64,000 nt of DNA from assembly GCA_030770425.1 (NCBI GenBank), contig JASJFT010000051.1:62001-126000 (forward strand), written 5' to 3'. A program made the translations under genes and the position numbers. Of this stretch, positions 63,120 through 64,000 are shown piece by piece. Source of the stretch: Darksidea phi. Taxonomy: Eukaryota; Ascomycota; Dothideomycetes; Pleosporales; Lentitheciaceae. Position 1 is the stretch's first letter. Every line of letters begins with the position of its first letter. The notes beneath the pieces were generated by a model, which saw only the letters and a list, made by a program, of their open reading frames with translations, did not search any database and was not told where the DNA came from.

Positions 63120-63990
63120 TCAGGCGACCAATCGGCGCTCTAACCATTTATTATTCTTCGACGCTTCAAAGGTACATAGCCTGCCCCTCCGCGGAATTTC
63201 TGCCAAAAACTGACTGAGAGCTGACACCTTTGGACGCCTATCATTCATATTTGACAACGATTCTCTTTCGTCAATGCTTGAGTGGCTGGATCGCTGGGCT
63301 GAAGTTGCTTCTGGGTAGATTACACCGCCTCGACTCATCCCACCCCGGGATGCTGCTAGTATTGTTGCTTATAGCTGAGGGCATCAGGCGGAAATCATCC
63401 TAAACCATCCGCCGTCCACCAATAGCCAGAGTGCCCCTTCACTTTTTCTACTCATTGATTCTCAATCATTTCATCATGTCGATTGACTCCGGCGCTACTT
63501 CATGACATCTTCGCTGTAGGCATCTCCTCCACTCGGGCACATAGTATACATCTAAGGCTGCTTTCGGTATTTTCAAGGGGGTTTGACTGGCAACTATCTT
63601 CGTCAGGGGTGGCACCTAGCTCAAACCCTGGAAGATGCGGCTCCAGTTGAATTATTTTATGTTTACCGGTAGTTAATTTGTCAAAAAGGCCTTTTTCAGA
63701 AGATTGCGCTTTGACTTTTCTATGCACCCTTACCTCCCAAGTTTCAATTGGCCAGCTGTGTAGTACGGCATTAATATGTTAGCCAAGAATTCTTACCGGT
63801 CAGAATGTTCGCCACTCACCTGACAACCTCCACCTGATTTCTGCCTAAAGCACTGAGCACTACAGGATGCCAAGACTATGGGGGCCAAATAGTCAGACGA
63901 CTACTCATATTAAATTCCGTAGACGGGCGGGCCTCGTTCTCCGCCAGGGGTTGAGTAACAACATTTCCACTCTGCGTTTCCATAGCCTTG
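63120..63990 (-). CDS. Probable multi-exon gene entering from the right edge
   Basis: Coding-like segments on the minus strand are AMETQSGNVVTQPLAENEAR (about 63920-63985), a short segment WPIETWEVRVHRKVKAQSSE leading into KHKIIQLEPHLPGFELGATP and ending with CILCARVEEMPT (63500-63760), and ATSAQRSSHSSIDERESLSN to KNNKWLERRLVA (63120-63338). An acceptor ACTACACAG precedes WPIETW. The joins between segments are not resolved. The C-x2-C pair (CILC) is the only motif. I recognise no family. The 5' end probably lies at or beyond the window edge. Confidence 0.35.
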
Positions 63991-64000
63991 GTTATGCCAA

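Overview
The window is nuclear DNA from a filamentous ascomycete (Pezizomycotina; a dothideomycete such as a plant-associated Pleosporales is my best guess, which I cannot prove from sequence). The evidence is short GT-AG introns of mostly 50-99 nt, HET-domain genes, NACHT/ankyrin STAND genes, a DUF6594 membrane protein, a GFA protein, fungal pectinase families, and decayed genes with Trp-to-TAG and Gln-to-TAG stops like those left by repeat-induced point mutation (RIP). Genes sit in islands separated by AT-rich or repetitive DNA.

Region 1 (1-16 kb) holds the tail of a HET gene, then a repeat zone, then plant cell-wall genes. A GH105 unsaturated rhamnogalacturonyl hydrolase and a PL4 rhamnogalacturonan lyase are divergently arranged and form one degradation step pair. 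They are followed by a GH128-type beta-1,3-glucanase, a two-domain protein of unknown function built by internal duplication, a PR-1-like CAP protein, and a ruined GH127 beta-L-arabinofuranosidase gene. The GH127 gene is interrupted by a tRNA-derived SINE with a clear target-site duplication.

Region 2 (16-23 kb) is gene-poor. It contains a second copy of the SINE, a dispersed approximately 140-bp repeat (three copies in the window), and a tandem GFA-domain gene.

Region 3 (23-50 kb) is dominated by self/non-self recognition genes: a NACHT-ankyrin STAND gene with nearly identical 99-bp ankyrin repeats and an assembly gap, a classical HET gene, a large conserved gene of unknown function carrying one in-frame stop, a HET gene with an N-terminal membrane region, and an eight-exon STAND-like gene (44359-49963). 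That last gene has hydrolase and P-loop sites that look degenerate and a ZZ zinc finger completed by splicing. Between them lie a solo LTR, minisatellites, an inverted pair of 36-bp repeats bracketing the membrane HET gene, and relics of BTB and ankyrin genes.

Region 4 (50-64 kb) carries ordinary single-copy genes: a retropepsin-like/coiled-coil protein, a DUF6594 protein, a small beta-rich protein and an F-box protein. It also carries a 434-bp palindromic MITE, a RIP-scarred glycerophosphodiesterase pseudogene and two poorly resolved genes.

All exon structures were worked out by eye from splice motifs and reading-frame continuity. No database search was run.
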